Shown one piece after another: positions 52,893 to 63,600 of a stretch of 64,000 bases of DNA. Position numbers and translations under genes: made by a program. Origin of the DNA: Cherax quadricarinatus (lineage: Eukaryota > Arthropoda > Malacostraca > Decapoda > Parastacidae). The stretch lies in contig NC_091378.1 in the NCBI RefSeq assembly GCF_038502225.1, positions 2,586,039 to 2,650,038 of the forward strand, read 5' to 3'. Position 1 is the stretch's first letter; each line of letters begins with the position of its first letter. The notes beneath the pieces were generated by a model. It was not told the origin of the DNA, searched no databases, and saw only the letters and a program-made list of their open reading frames with translations.

Positions 52893-53668
52893 GTTTACCT
52901 GGAGAGAGTTCCGGGGGTCAACGCCCCCGCGGCCCGGTCTGTGACCAGGCCTCCTGGTGGATCAGAGCCTGATCAACCAGACTGTTGCTGCTGGCTGCAC
53001 GCAAACCAACGTAGGAGCCACAGCCCAGCTGGTCAGGAACCGACTTAGGTGCTTGTCCAGTGCCAGCTTGAAGACTGCCAGGGGTCTGTTGGTAATCCCC
53101 CTTATGTATGCTGGGAGGCAGTTGAACAGTCTCGGGCCCCTGACACTTATTGTATGGTCTCTTAACGTGCTAGTGACAGCCCTGCTTTTCATTGGGGGGA
53201 TGTTGCATCGTCTGCCAAGTCTTTTGCTTTCGTTGTGAGTGATTTTCGTGTGCAAGTTCGGTACTAGTCCCTCTAGGATTTTCCAGGTGTATATAATCAT
53301 GTATCTCTCCCGCCTGCATTCCAGGGAATACAGGTTTAGGAACCTCAAGCGCTCCCAGTAATTGAGGTGTTTTATCTCCGTTATGCGCGCCGTGAAGGTT
53401 CTCTGTACATTTTCTAGGTCAGCAATTTCACCTGCCTTGAAAGGTGCTGTTAGTGTGCAGCAATATTCCAGCCTAGATAGAACAAGTGACCTGAAGAGTG
53501 TCATCATGGGCTTGGCCTCCCTAGTTTTGAAGGTTCTCATTATCCATCCTGTCATTTTTCTAGCAGATGCGATTGATACAATGTTATGGTCCTTGAAGGT
53601 GAGATCCTCCGACATGATCACTCCCAGGTCTTTGACGTTGGTGTTTCGCTCTATTTTGTGGCCAGAAG
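52893..53668 (-). pseudogene. LINE2 3' fragment, 5'-truncated
   Basis: Minus-strand LINE2 C-terminus from SGHKIERNTNVKDLGVIMSE to the end of ORF2, with an intact frame over about 230 codons, then the hairpins and CTCTCCAGGTAAAC. Very close to the 44346 copy. Truncated at 53668 in the thumb region. Confidence 0.9.
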
Positions 53669-53702
53669 GTATAATATAAGGTATAATAACCCTATACTGC
53701 AC

Positions 53703-53983
53703 GAATACCTGGAGAGAGTTCCGGGGGTCAACGCCCCCGTGGCCCAGTCTGTGACCAGGCCTCCTGGTGGATCAGAGCCTGATCAACCAGGCTGTTGCTG
53801 CTGGCTGCACGCAAACCGACGTACGAGCCACAGCCCGGCTGGTCAGGAACCGACTTTAGGTGCTTGTCCAGTGCCAGCTTGAAGACTGCCAGGGGTCTGT
53901 TGGTAATCCCCCTTATGTATGCTGGGAGGGAGGCAGTTGAACAGTCTCGGGCCCCTGACACTTATTGTATGGTCTCTTAACAG
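53703..53983 (-). pseudogene. LINE2 3' end, strongly truncated
   Basis: Contains only GPRLFN..PAYIRGITNRPLAVF, ALDKHLKSVPDQPGCGSYVG and the 3' tail. A 4-bp duplication (GGGAGGGAGG) shifts the frame. Confidence 0.88.
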
Positions 53984-55083
53984 TATCCTGAGGCAGATTT
54001 TACGAAAGTACTTAACCTTACTCTAGAAGACGGGCAGCGGAACCAAGCTACACTTCCAGTCAGACTAGGAGGCACTGGTGTCCGCAAGTCATCACAGATT
54101 GCATTACCTGCTTTTCTGTCCTCGTGTATTGCATCCAGAGGGCTTGTAGCAGCGATTCTCTCTGAACATCTTAGGGACAAGATTGGAGTCCAGGACCAAA
54201 AGTTCATTGACGGAGCAATGATCTGGGATAATCTAACGGGCTCTGAAACCAGACCTGCTCCCCCCAACAACTACAAACAATCGCACTGGGATGGTCCAAT
54301 AGTGGAAAATATAGCCTCAACAATGCTTCAGTGTATCAGGGAAGGATAGAGCCTGCCTCCTGGCAGTGAGAGCACCTCATGCAGGGGACTTTCTGTTGGC
54401 TGTTCCCAACTCCAGCCTTGGCACATGCCTCGACCCACAGACCATCCGCATCGGTGTTGCCCTTCGACTTGCCGCCCCTATTCTCGCCGAGCACAGGTGT
54501 ATTTGTGGCAGTGAAGCAGCTGACCAATTCGGGTACCACGGTCTTGTGTGCCGTAAATCCGAGGGAAAGATTGCAAGACATGAGGAGGTTAATAACATTA
54601 TCAAGAGGAGCCTCACACAGCTGGATGCCCAGCAGTAAGGGAGCCACCCCAACTATGCAGATCTGATGGCAGCCAGAAGCATCCAGATGGTATCACCCTT
54701 CAAGCCTGGACAGACTGGAAGCAGGAGGTGTGGGACAATGCATGTGCATCTACCATGGCTGATACCTATCTCCAATACACCAGGGAGGAAGGAGGGGCAG
54801 CTGCCAGCTTCAGGGAGTCCCAAAAGTCTAGAAAATATGGAGAACTTTCCCATCATTATATGTTTGTTCCCATAGGCTCAGAGACCCTTGGCTCATGGGG
54901 AAAGAATGCATCTAAATTCCTTAAGGAGCTGGGAAAAAGACTCATTAGGGTAACTAGGGATCCCAGGGCAGCTAGTTTTCTGTTCCAGCGGCTCAGTGCG
55001 GCTGTTCAAAGGGGTAATGCCTGCTGTATTTTGGGCACATGCCCCAGCTCTGAGGAGCTGGATGAGATTTTCGCCCTATAATC
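53984..55083 (+). pseudogene. C-terminal fragment of a retroelement with a restriction-like endonuclease
   Basis: Frame 2 reads ATLPVRLGGTGVRKSSQIAL, then PAFLSS and a helical stretch to 54348. Frame 3 then reads HAGDFLLAVPNSSLGTCLD, IGVALRLAAPI and a Cys/His finger (CICGSEAADQFGYHGLVC), RHEEVNNIIKRSL (54378-54638). Frame 2 resumes with KHPDGITLQAWTDWKQEVWD, ASTMADTYL, FVPIGSETLGSWGKNASKFL, QRLSAAVQRGNACCILGTCP and EELDEIFAL, stop at 55081. The finger plus PDG...W-D spacing resembles the CCHC and PD-(D/E)xK nuclease of R2-type non-LTR elements (inference). At least two frameshifts make it dead. No RT is retained; it abuts the LINE2 fragment. Confidence 0.65.
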
Positions 55084-55884
55084 GGTGATACACACGTAAC
55101 AACATGTACCGTATATGCCACCTTTATATCAACAATGTATCTGTTAAATCCTACTGATAAGAAAAGAAAAAAGGTATATATACGTATATATCTTATTTGT
55201 ACAGACTGTGCCAGAATTGTTATACCGGGGGGGGGGGTCAGGGTGGCTATCTGGTTTGAAAAGGTCAGGGGGGAGGGAGGGAGGGTAAAAGACTTATTCT
55301 GAGGAGGTGTTAACTTCTTATTGTTGCTATTTTATTTGTAATGGCTTTGGGGGGGGGGCTGAGGGAATTTCTGGGATGAGAGGGGGGGGGCTGGTGAGGA
55401 ATCTTAATCTAGGGAATTGGATCTGTGCTCCAGTTCCCTGAATTAAACATGAATGCCTTCCATCCCCCCTTCCACCATGATGATAATCTGGGAAGGGGAG
55501 CTAAGGGAATTTCTGGGGGGTCAGAAACCCCCAAGGTTCCCCTTTGTGCTGCTCCTACATGTATACCACAGAATAGAATAATCAGTTTTCTTGATTCATT
55601 GTAACTCGCCTAATGACCATATGTACAACTGTGCACTGCTATTGCCTTATTAATCTTAAGTTAGTCTTAAGTTTGCCTGAAATGCTCAGCATATAAAGGG
55701 GCTTTTGGCATGTACACCCAATTGTTATACTCCTTTGTACAAACTTGTATCATGCTAAAATAAAAATTATTACATATTATAAGTATTTCTTAGGCAAATT
55801 TTAATTTTGGGTTGTGGAAAGAAGTACATTGGGGTGTTCAGCATGTCTGAACCAATCAGCACTATGTATAGATGGTTATCCTGT
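55084..55884. other. G-rich stretch and a SINE-C piece
   Basis: 55227-55400 holds several G-runs (GGGGGGGGG, GGGGAGGGAGGGAGGG) that could form G-quadruplexes. 55402-55475 (GGGAATTGGATCTGTGCTCC, CTGAATTAAACATGAATGCC) is a plus-strand SINE-C fragment. No gene seen. Confidence 0.6.
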
Positions 55885-56110
55885 AGCTCGATTGCTAACA
55901 CACACAGCTCACACATTGAGATCCGGAGTTCAGATCTCCGGTATGGCTGGAAAACATTAGGGATGTGTTTCCATAAGGCACCTGCTGTCCATGTTCACCC
56001 ATCAGTATATAATGGGTACCTGGGTCGATTGGTGTGGGTCACATCCTGGGACAAAACTGACCTAATTTGCCCGAAATGCTCAGCATAACAAGTGACTTTC
56101 TATATAGTAG
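55885..56110 (+). mobile_element. tRNA-SINE, TATTATT-tail variant, cut by the pogo-like element
   Basis: ATTGCTAACACACACAGCTC, GGAGTTCAGATCTCCGG (mutated B box), GGGTACCTGGGTCGATTGG, TGTGGGTCACATCCTGGGAC, TGCCCGAAATGCTCAGCATA and CTTTCTATATAGTAGTA. The complete 3' end at 27240 continues TAGTATGTCACTGATG, so the DNA element inserted at the last TA. Confidence 0.8.
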
Positions 56111-56589
56111 TACAGTGGACTCCCGCATAACGATATTAATCCGTTCATGAGAGCTCATTGTTATGCAAAATTATCGTTATGCGAATGAATTTTCCCCATA
56201 AGAAATAATGAAAATCAAATTAATCCATGCAAGACACCCAAAAGTATGAAAAATTTTTTTTACCACATGAAATATACATTTTCCTACACACAAAGAGAAG
56301 GATGCATGCACAATAGTAGAGTAGTACATGCACAGTATATATTGTGCATGTACTACTCTACTAAATGAAGAATAAATGACACTTACCTTTATTGAAGATG
56401 CAGCAATGACTGATGAGACACTGTGTCCTGGGAGTGCCTTTTCCTCCTGAGTACTGTAGGTCCTGTTTGGCATTTTCTTCCAGAACAGGCCTTATCACAC
56501 TGTGTATGCCACTACGATTGTTAAATCTCTCAAACCAACCTTTGCTGGCTTTAAATTCACCAATATGAGCACTAGTTCCAGGCGTTTTT

Positions 56590-56732
56590 CCCTGTTCACC
56601 TGGGTGTTAGTCGACTGGTGTGGGTTGCATCCTTGGAGACAAGATTAAGGACCCCAATGGAAATAAGTTAGACAGTCTTCGATGACACTGACTTTTTTGG
56701 GTTATCCTGGGTGGCTAACCCTCTGGGGTTAA
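56590..56732 (+). mobile_element. tRNA-SINE 3' half
   Basis: CTGTTCACCTGGGTGTTAG, TCGACTGGTGTGGGTTGC, GGACCCCAATGGAAATAAG and GGGTTATCCTGGGTGGC, ending at GGGGTTAA before the TTATC tail. Confidence 0.85.
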
Positions 56733-56778
56733 TTGTTTCTTGGTATTTATTTATTTATTTTCTCAATAAGCCACACCA

Positions 56779-59071
56779 ACAACAGTGCTACAGCAGCAGC
56801 TGACAGTGCTACAGCAGCAGCAGCAGCAGCTGACAGTGCTACAGCAGCAGCAGCAGCAGCTGACAGTGCTACAGCAGCAGCAGCAGCTGACAGTGCTACA
56901 GCAGCAGCAGCAGCTGACAGTGCTACAGCAGCAGCAGCAGCTGACAGTGCTACAGCAGCAGCAGCAGCTGACAGTGCTACAGCAGCAGCAGCAGCTGACA
57001 GTGCTACAGCAGCAGCAGCAGCTGACAGTGCTGCAGCAGCAGCAGCAGCTGACAGTGCTGCAGCAGCAGCAGCTGACAGTGCTACAGCAGCAGCAGACAA
57101 TGCTACAGCAGCAGCAGACGGTATACAACAGCAGCAGCAGCAGCAGCTGACGGTGGTGCAGCAGCAGCAGCTGATGGTGGTGCAGCAGCAGCTGACGGTG
57201 GTGCAGCAGCAGCTGACGGTGGTGCAGCAGCAGCTGACGGTGGTGCAGCAGCAGCAGCAGCTGACGGTGGTGCAGCAGCAGCAGCTGATGGTGGTGCAGC
57301 AGCAGCAGCTGATGGTGGTACAGCAGCAGCAGCAGCTGACGGTGGTACAGCAGCAGCAGCAGCTGACGGTGCTACAGCAGCAGCTGACGGTGCTACAGCA
57401 GCAGCTGACGGTGCTACAGCAGCAGCTGACGGTGCTACAGCAGCAGCAGCTGACGGTGCTACAGCAGCAGCAGCTGACGGTGCTACAGCAGCAGCAGCTG
57501 ACGGTGCTACAGCAGCAGCAGCTGACGGTGCTACAGCAGCAGCAGCTGACGGTGCTACAGCAGCAGCAGCTGACGGTGCTACAGCAGCAGCAGCTGACGG
57601 TGCTACAGCAGCAGCAGCTGACGGTGCTACAGCAGCAGCAGCTGACGGTGCTACAGCAGCAGCAGCTGACGGTGCTACAGCAGCAGCAGCTGACGGTGCT
57701 ACAGCAGCAGCAGCTGACGGTGCTACAGCAGCAGCAGCTGACGGTGCTACAGCAGCAGCAGCTGACGGTGCTACAGCAGCAGCAGCTGACGGTGCTACAG
57801 CAGCAGCAGCTGACGGTGCTACAGCAGCAGCAGCTGACGGTGCTACAGCAGCAGCAGCTGCTGACGGTGCTACAGCAGCAGCTGCTGACGGTGCTACAGC
57901 AGCAGCAGCAGCTGACGGTGCTACAGCAGCAGCAGCAGCTGACGGTGCTACAGCAGCAGCAGCAGCTGACGGTGCTACAGCAGCAGCAGCAGCTGACGGT
58001 GCTACAGCAGCAGCTGACGGTGCTACAGCAGCAGCTGACGGTGCTACAGCAGCAGCTGACGGTGCTACAGCAGCAGCTGACGGTGCTACAGCAGCAGCTG
58101 ACGGTGCTACAGCAGCAGCTGACGGTGCTACAGCAGCAGCTGACGGTGCTACAGCAGCAGCTGACGGTGCTACAGCAGCAGCTGACGGTGCTACAGCAGC
58201 AGCTGACGGTGCTACAGCAGCAGCTGACGGTGCTACAGCAGCAGCTGACGGTGCTACAGCAGCAGCTGACGGTGCTACAGCAGCAGCTGACGGTGCTACA
58301 GCAGCAGCTGACGGTGCTACAGCAGCAGCTGACGGTGCTACAGCAGCAGCTGACGGTGCTACAGCAGCAGCTGACGGTGCTACAGCAGCAGCTGACGGTG
58401 CTACAGCAGCAGCTGACGGTGCTACAGCAGCAGCTGACGGTGCTACAGCAGCAGCTGACGGTGCTACAGCAGCAGCTGACGGTGCTACAGCAGCAGCTGA
58501 CGGTGCTACAGCAGCAGCTGACGGTGCTACAGCAGCAGCTGACGGTGCTACAGCAGCAGCTGACGGTGCTACAGCAGCAGCTGACGGTGCTACAGCAGCA
58601 GCTGACGGTGCTACAGCAGCAGCTGACGGTGCTACAGCAGCAGCTGACGGTGCTACAGCAGCAGCTGACGGTGCTACAGCAGCAGCTGACGGTGCTACAG
58701 CAGCAGCTGACGGTGCTACAGCAGCAGCTGACGGTGCTACAGCAGCAGCTGACGGTGCTACAGCAGCAGCTGACGGTGCTACAGCAGCAGCTGACGGTGC
58801 TACAGCAGCAGCTGACGGTGCTACAGCAGCAGCTGACGGTGCTACAGCAGCAGCTGACGGTGCTACAGCAGCAGCTGACGGTGCTACAGCAGCAGCTGAC
58901 GGTGCTACAGCAGCAGCTGACGGTGCTACAGCAGCAGCTGACGGTGCTACAGCAGCAGCTGACGGTGCTACAGCAGCAGCTGACGGTGCTACAGCAGCAG
59001 CAGACGGTGCTACAGCAGCAGCAGCAGCAGCAGCAGACGGTGCTACAGCAGCAGCAGCAGCAGACGGTACT

Positions 59072-59109
<38 letters not shown>

Positions 59110-59116
59110 CGGTACT

Positions 59117-59151
<35 letters not shown>

Positions 59152-59385
59152 CGGTACTACAACAGCAGCTGACAGTGCTACAGCAGCAGCAGCAGCAGCA
59201 GCTGACAATGCAGCAGCAGCAGCAGCTGCAGCAGCTGACAATGCAGCAGCAGCTGCAGCAGCTGACAATGCAGCAGCAGCAGCAGCAGCAGCTGACAATG
59301 CAGCAGCAGCAGCAGCTGCTGATGGTGCTACAGCAGCAGCAGCAGCTGACAGTGCTACAGCAGCAGCAGCAGCAGCATCAGCAGT
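56779..59385 (+). repeat. CAG-rich satellite: 21- and 24-bp units (CAGCTGACGGTGCTA core)
   Basis: Zones with different homogeneity: 27-30 bp units with TGACAGTG at the left (56780-57110), GGTGGTG-type units (57140-57360), about 18 homogeneous 24-bp units (57430-57850), mixed units, then about 47 nearly identical 21-bp units (58010-58990), and finally pure CAG runs (59000-59380). As 21, 24 and 27 are multiples of 3, every frame stays open on both strands, giving an artefactual 918-codon QQQLTVL ORF and a 765-codon reverse ORF. Confidence 0.95.
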
Positions 59386-59708
59386 TGACCATGGTACCAC
59401 AGTATTTCGGTAATATTTCTCACCCTTTTTACCACAGGGTTGGCACTAGAAGCTTTCTTGGGGCCTATGGTCACTTATTTTGCAGATAAAATCACCAAAA
59501 ACACTGTAATAATACGAAATGTTAAGATTGTATGCTTGGATGTTACCGCGGAGGCTGGCTTGTAAACAATGCCACCGGCGGAACATGTGAGGCGAATAGT
59601 GTTGAGCGGGTTTTTTAGTGGTATGCGAGGCAAAATCTTAGCGATAAAATGTATCGGTATGCGGATTTAACGTTATGTGATGCCAACGGTATGCGGGGGT
59701 CCACTGTA

Positions 59709-60667
59709 CAGTGGACCCTCAGTTATCGGCCGTAATCTGTTCCAGAAGCTCGGCCTAAAACCGAAATGGCCGAAAACCAAAATAATATTTCCCATAAGAA
59801 TGAATGTAAACACAATTAATCCATTCCAGACAAACATATTCACAAGAAAATTTTTTTTAACAATTAAATCTGTATTAGATACCTTTATTGAAGACTAATG
59901 CTGGCTTCTGGAATGCCTGCTACACTCCATGCATGTCTGCTACACTCCATGCATGTCTGCTACACTCCATGCATGTCTGCTACACTCCATGCATGTCTGC
60001 TACACTCCATGCATGTCTGCTACACTCCATGCATGTCTGCTACACTCCATGCATGTCTGCTACACTCCATGCATGTCTGCTACACTCCATGCATGTCTGC
60101 TACACTTCATGCATGTCTGCTACACTTCATGCATGTCTGCTACACTTCATGCATGCCTGCTACACTCCCTGCATGCCTGCTACACTCCCTGCATGCCTGC
60201 TACACTCTCTGCATGCCTGCTACACTCTCTGCATGCCTGCTACACTTCCTACATGCCTGCTACACTTCCTGCATGCCTGCTATACTTCCTGCATGCCTGC
60301 TACACTTCCTGCTTGCCTGCTACACTCCCTGCATGCCTATTACACTCCCTGCATGCCTAGTACACTTCCTGCATGTCTACTACACTTCACTCATAAATTC
60401 CATGGTGTTTCTCACTTTCTCTACCACAGGAACTTTACTAGGTACTTTCTTTGGAACCATGGTTACTTATTTCGCAGTTGCACTGCAAAAAACCCCACAA
60501 AAATCAATGGAAAACAAGCGAAATGTTTGGATGTATGAGCAGAAGCTTCCTCACGCACTGAAAGACACAGGCTGAGGCACAAGCGGCCCCAGCTGGCAGA
60601 TGGATGCTTCAGAAACGGCCGATCACCGGGAGCCGAAAAACCGGCCCATCACCGAGTTGGCCGATGT
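59709..60667 (-). mobile_element. pogo/Tigger-like derivative carrying a 20-bp array, right end removed
   Basis: It begins CAGTGGACCCTCAGTTATCG at 59709, sharing the TA at 59707-59708 with the preceding element. The left arm has TAATCTGTTCCAGAAGC, TTAATCCATTCCAGACA and ATACCTTTATTGAAGA. The right arm has TTTCTCACTTTCT, CCACAGGAACTTTACTAGG and GGAACCATGGTTACTTATTT, the complement of an ORF start MVPKKVPSKVPVVEKVRN. GGCCGAT at 60660 is the start of the right TIR, cut by the LINE2 that begins at 60668. Confidence 0.82.
59919..60385 (+). repeat. 20-bp tandem array (TACACTCCATGCATGTCTGC)
   Basis: About 23 units. The leftmost nine are identical; variants (TTCATGC, CCCTGCATGCC, TTCCTGC) accumulate toward the right, a polarity that suggests expansion at the left edge. 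No spacers, so not a CRISPR array. Its ORFs are artefacts. Confidence 0.95.
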
Positions 60668-63600
60668 TTACCTGGAGTTTACCTGGAGAGAGTTCCGGGG
60701 GTCAACGCCCCAGCGGCCCGGTCTGTGACCAGGCCTCCTGGTGGATCAGAGCCTGATCAACCAGGCTGTTACTGCTGGCTGCACGCAAACCAACGTACGA
60801 GCCACAGCCCGGCTGATCAGGAACCAACTTTAGGTGCTTGTCCAGTGCCAGCTTGAAGACTGCCAGGGGTCTGTTGGTAATCCCCCTTATGTATGCTGGG
60901 AGGCAGTTGAACAGTCTCGGGCCCCTGACACTTATTGTATGGTCTCTTAACGTGCTAGTGACACCCCTGCTTTTCATTGGGGGGATGTTGCATCGTCTGC
61001 CAAGTCTTTTGCTTTCGTAGTGAGTGATTTTCGTGTGCAAGTTCGGTACTAGTCCCTCTAGGATTTTCCAGGTGTATATAATCATGTATCTCTCCCGCCT
61101 GCGTTCCAGGGAATACAGGTTCAGGAACCTCAAGCGCTCCCAGTAATTGAGGTGTTTTATCTCCGTTATGCGCGCCGTGAAGGTTCTCTGTACATTTTCT
61201 AGGTCAGCAATTTCACCTGCCTTGAAAGGTGCTGTTAGTGTGCAGCAATATTCCAGCCTAGATAGAAAAAGTGACCTGAAGAGTGTCATCATGGGCTTGG
61301 CATCCCTCGTTTTGAAGGTTCTCATTATCCATCCTGTCATTTTTCTAGCAGATGCGATCGATACAATGTTATGGTCCTTGAAGGTGAGATCCTCCGACAT
61401 GATCACTCCCAGGTCTTTGACGTTGGTGTTTCGCTCTATTTTGTGGCCAGTATTTGTTTTGTACTCTGATGAAGATTTAATTTCCTCGTGTTTACCATAT
61501 CTGAGTAATTGAAATTTCTCATCGTTGAACTTCATATTGTTTTCTGCAACCCACTGTGAAGATTTGGTTGATGTCCGCCTGGAGCCTTGCAGTGTCTGCA
61601 ATGGAAGACACTGTCATGCAGATTCGGGTGTCATCTGCAAAGGAAGACACGGTGCTATGGCTGACATCCTTGTCAGATATGAGGATGAGGAACAAGATGG
61701 GAGCGAGTACTGTGCCTTGTGGAACAGAGCTTTTCACCGTAGCTGCCTCGGACTTTACTCTGTTGACTACTACTCTGTGTTCTGTTAGTGAGGAAATTAT
61801 AGATCCATCGACCGACTTTTCCTGTTATTCCTTTAGCACGCATTTTGTGCGCTATTACGCCATGGTCACACTTGTCGAAGGCTTTTGCAAAGTCTGTATA
61901 TATTACATCTGCATTCTTTTTGTCTTCTAGTGCATCTAGGACCTTGTCGTAGTGATCCAATAGTTGAGACAGACAGGAGCGACCTGTTCTAAACCCATGT
62001 TGCCCTGGGTTGTGTAACTGATGGGTTTCTAGATGGGTGGTGATCTTGCTTCTTAGGACTCTTTCAAAGATTTTTATGATATGGGATGTTAGTGCTATCG
62101 GTCTGTAGTTCTTTGCTGTTGCTTTACTGCCCGCTTTGTGGAGTGGGGCTATGTCTGTTGTTTTTAGTAACTGTGGGACGACCCCCGTGTCCATGCTCCC
62201 TCTCCATAGGATGGTAAAGGCTCGTGATAGGGGCTTCTTGCAGTTCTTGATGAACACTGAGTTCCATGAGTCTGGCCCTGGGGCAGAGTGCATGGGCATG
62301 TCATTTATCGCCTGTTCGAAGTCATTTGGCGTCAGGATAACATCAGATAGGCTTGTGTTAACCAAGTTCTGTGGCTCTCTCATAAAAAATTAATTTTGAT
62401 CTTCGACTCTGTCTAGTTAGTGGCTTGCTAAAAACTGAGTCATATTGGGACTTGAGTAGCTCACTCATTTCCTTGCTGTCATCTGTGTAGGACCCATCTT
62501 GTTTAAGTAAGGGCCCAATACTGGACGTTGTTCTCGACTTTGATTTGGCATAGGAGAAGAAATACTTTGGGTTTCTTTCGATTTCATTTATGGCTTTTAG
62601 TTCTTCCCGCGATTCCTGACTCCTATAAGATTCCTTTAGCTTGAGTTCGATGTTTGCTATTTCTCTGACCAGTGTCTCCCTACGCATTTCAGATAGATTG
62701 ACCTCTTTTAGCCGCTCTGTTATTCTTTTCCGTCGCCTGTAAAGAGAGCGCCTGTCTCTTTCTATTTTACATCTACTCCTCCTTTTTCTTAGAGGAATAA
62801 GTCTTGTGCATACATCGAGTGCCACCAAGTTAATCTGTTCTAGGCATAAGTTGGGGTCTGTGTTGCTTAGTATATCTTCCCAGCTTATATCGGTTAGGAC
62901 TTGGTTTACTTGGTCCCACTTTGTTTTTGTTATTGGGTCTACCTGGATTAAGTCACTGGGTCTACCTGGATTACCTGGAGAGAGTTCCGGGGGTCAATGC
63001 CCCCGAGGCCCGGTCTGTGACCAGGCCTCCTTAGGTCAGTGTCCCAGGATGCGACCCACACCAGTCGACTAACACCCAGGTACCCATTTTACTGATGGGG
63101 AACATGGACAACAGGTGGAAAGAAACACGTCCAATGTTTCTACTCTGGCTGGGAATCGAACCCAGGCCCTCGCCGTGTGAAGCGAGAGCGTTAACCACCA
63201 GGCCACCAGAGTTGAATTTGGTGAATGCTCCCTCGTGACTAATCTCATTTTGTCGGTCTGGGGCTCTGCGCATACATGTTTGAACCTCAATTATGTTGTG
63301 ATCTGAGTATATTGTTTTTGATATGGTGACATTTCTTATCAGATCATCATTGTTAGTAAAGATGAGGTCTAGTGTATTCTCCATTCTAGTAGGCTCTATT
63401 ATTTGCTGGTTTAAATTGAATTTTGTTCAGAGATTTAAAAGCTCGTGTGAGTGTGAGTTTTCATCAGAGCTGCCTCCTGGTGTTATTACTGCAACAATAT
63501 TATTTGCTATATTCCTCCATTTTAGGTGCCTTAAGTTGAAATCCCCCAGGAGCAAGATGTTGGGTGCAGGAGCTGGAAGATTTTCCAGACAGTGGTCAAT

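Larger units (their letters stand above)
56113..59706 (-). mobile_element. pogo/Tigger-like derivative carrying a 2.6 kb CAG-rich array
   Basis: Ends CAGTGGACTCCCGCATAACG and GGTATGCGGGGGTCCACTG are inverted with TA at 56111-56112 and 59707-59708. The left arm has TTAATCCGTTCATGAGAGC, CAAGACACCCAAAAG and TTACCTTTATTGAAGA. The right arm (59400-59706) has TTTCTCACCC, CCACAGGGTTGGCACTAG and GGGGCCTATGGTCACTTATT. Read in complement, that arm is GPKKASSANPVVKRVRN, a remnant of an ORF start in which ATG has become ATA. Both arms match the elements at 37323 and 59709. A tRNA-SINE piece (56590-56732) is nested in the left arm. Confidence 0.87.

Noticed and set aside
56733..59489. 918-codon ORF rich in Gln (QQQLTVL repeats)
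   Set aside because: It is a translation of the tandem array inside a transposable element; the reverse strand is open for 765 codons and other frames are open too, as expected for units that are multiples of three.
59919..60385. CRISPR-like regular repeat
   Set aside because: Units are contiguous with no spacers, and the sequence is eukaryotic.
59888..60575. ORFs of 143-225 codons rich in Cys/His (possible metal-binding protein)
   Set aside because: Product of the 20-bp array read in three frames.
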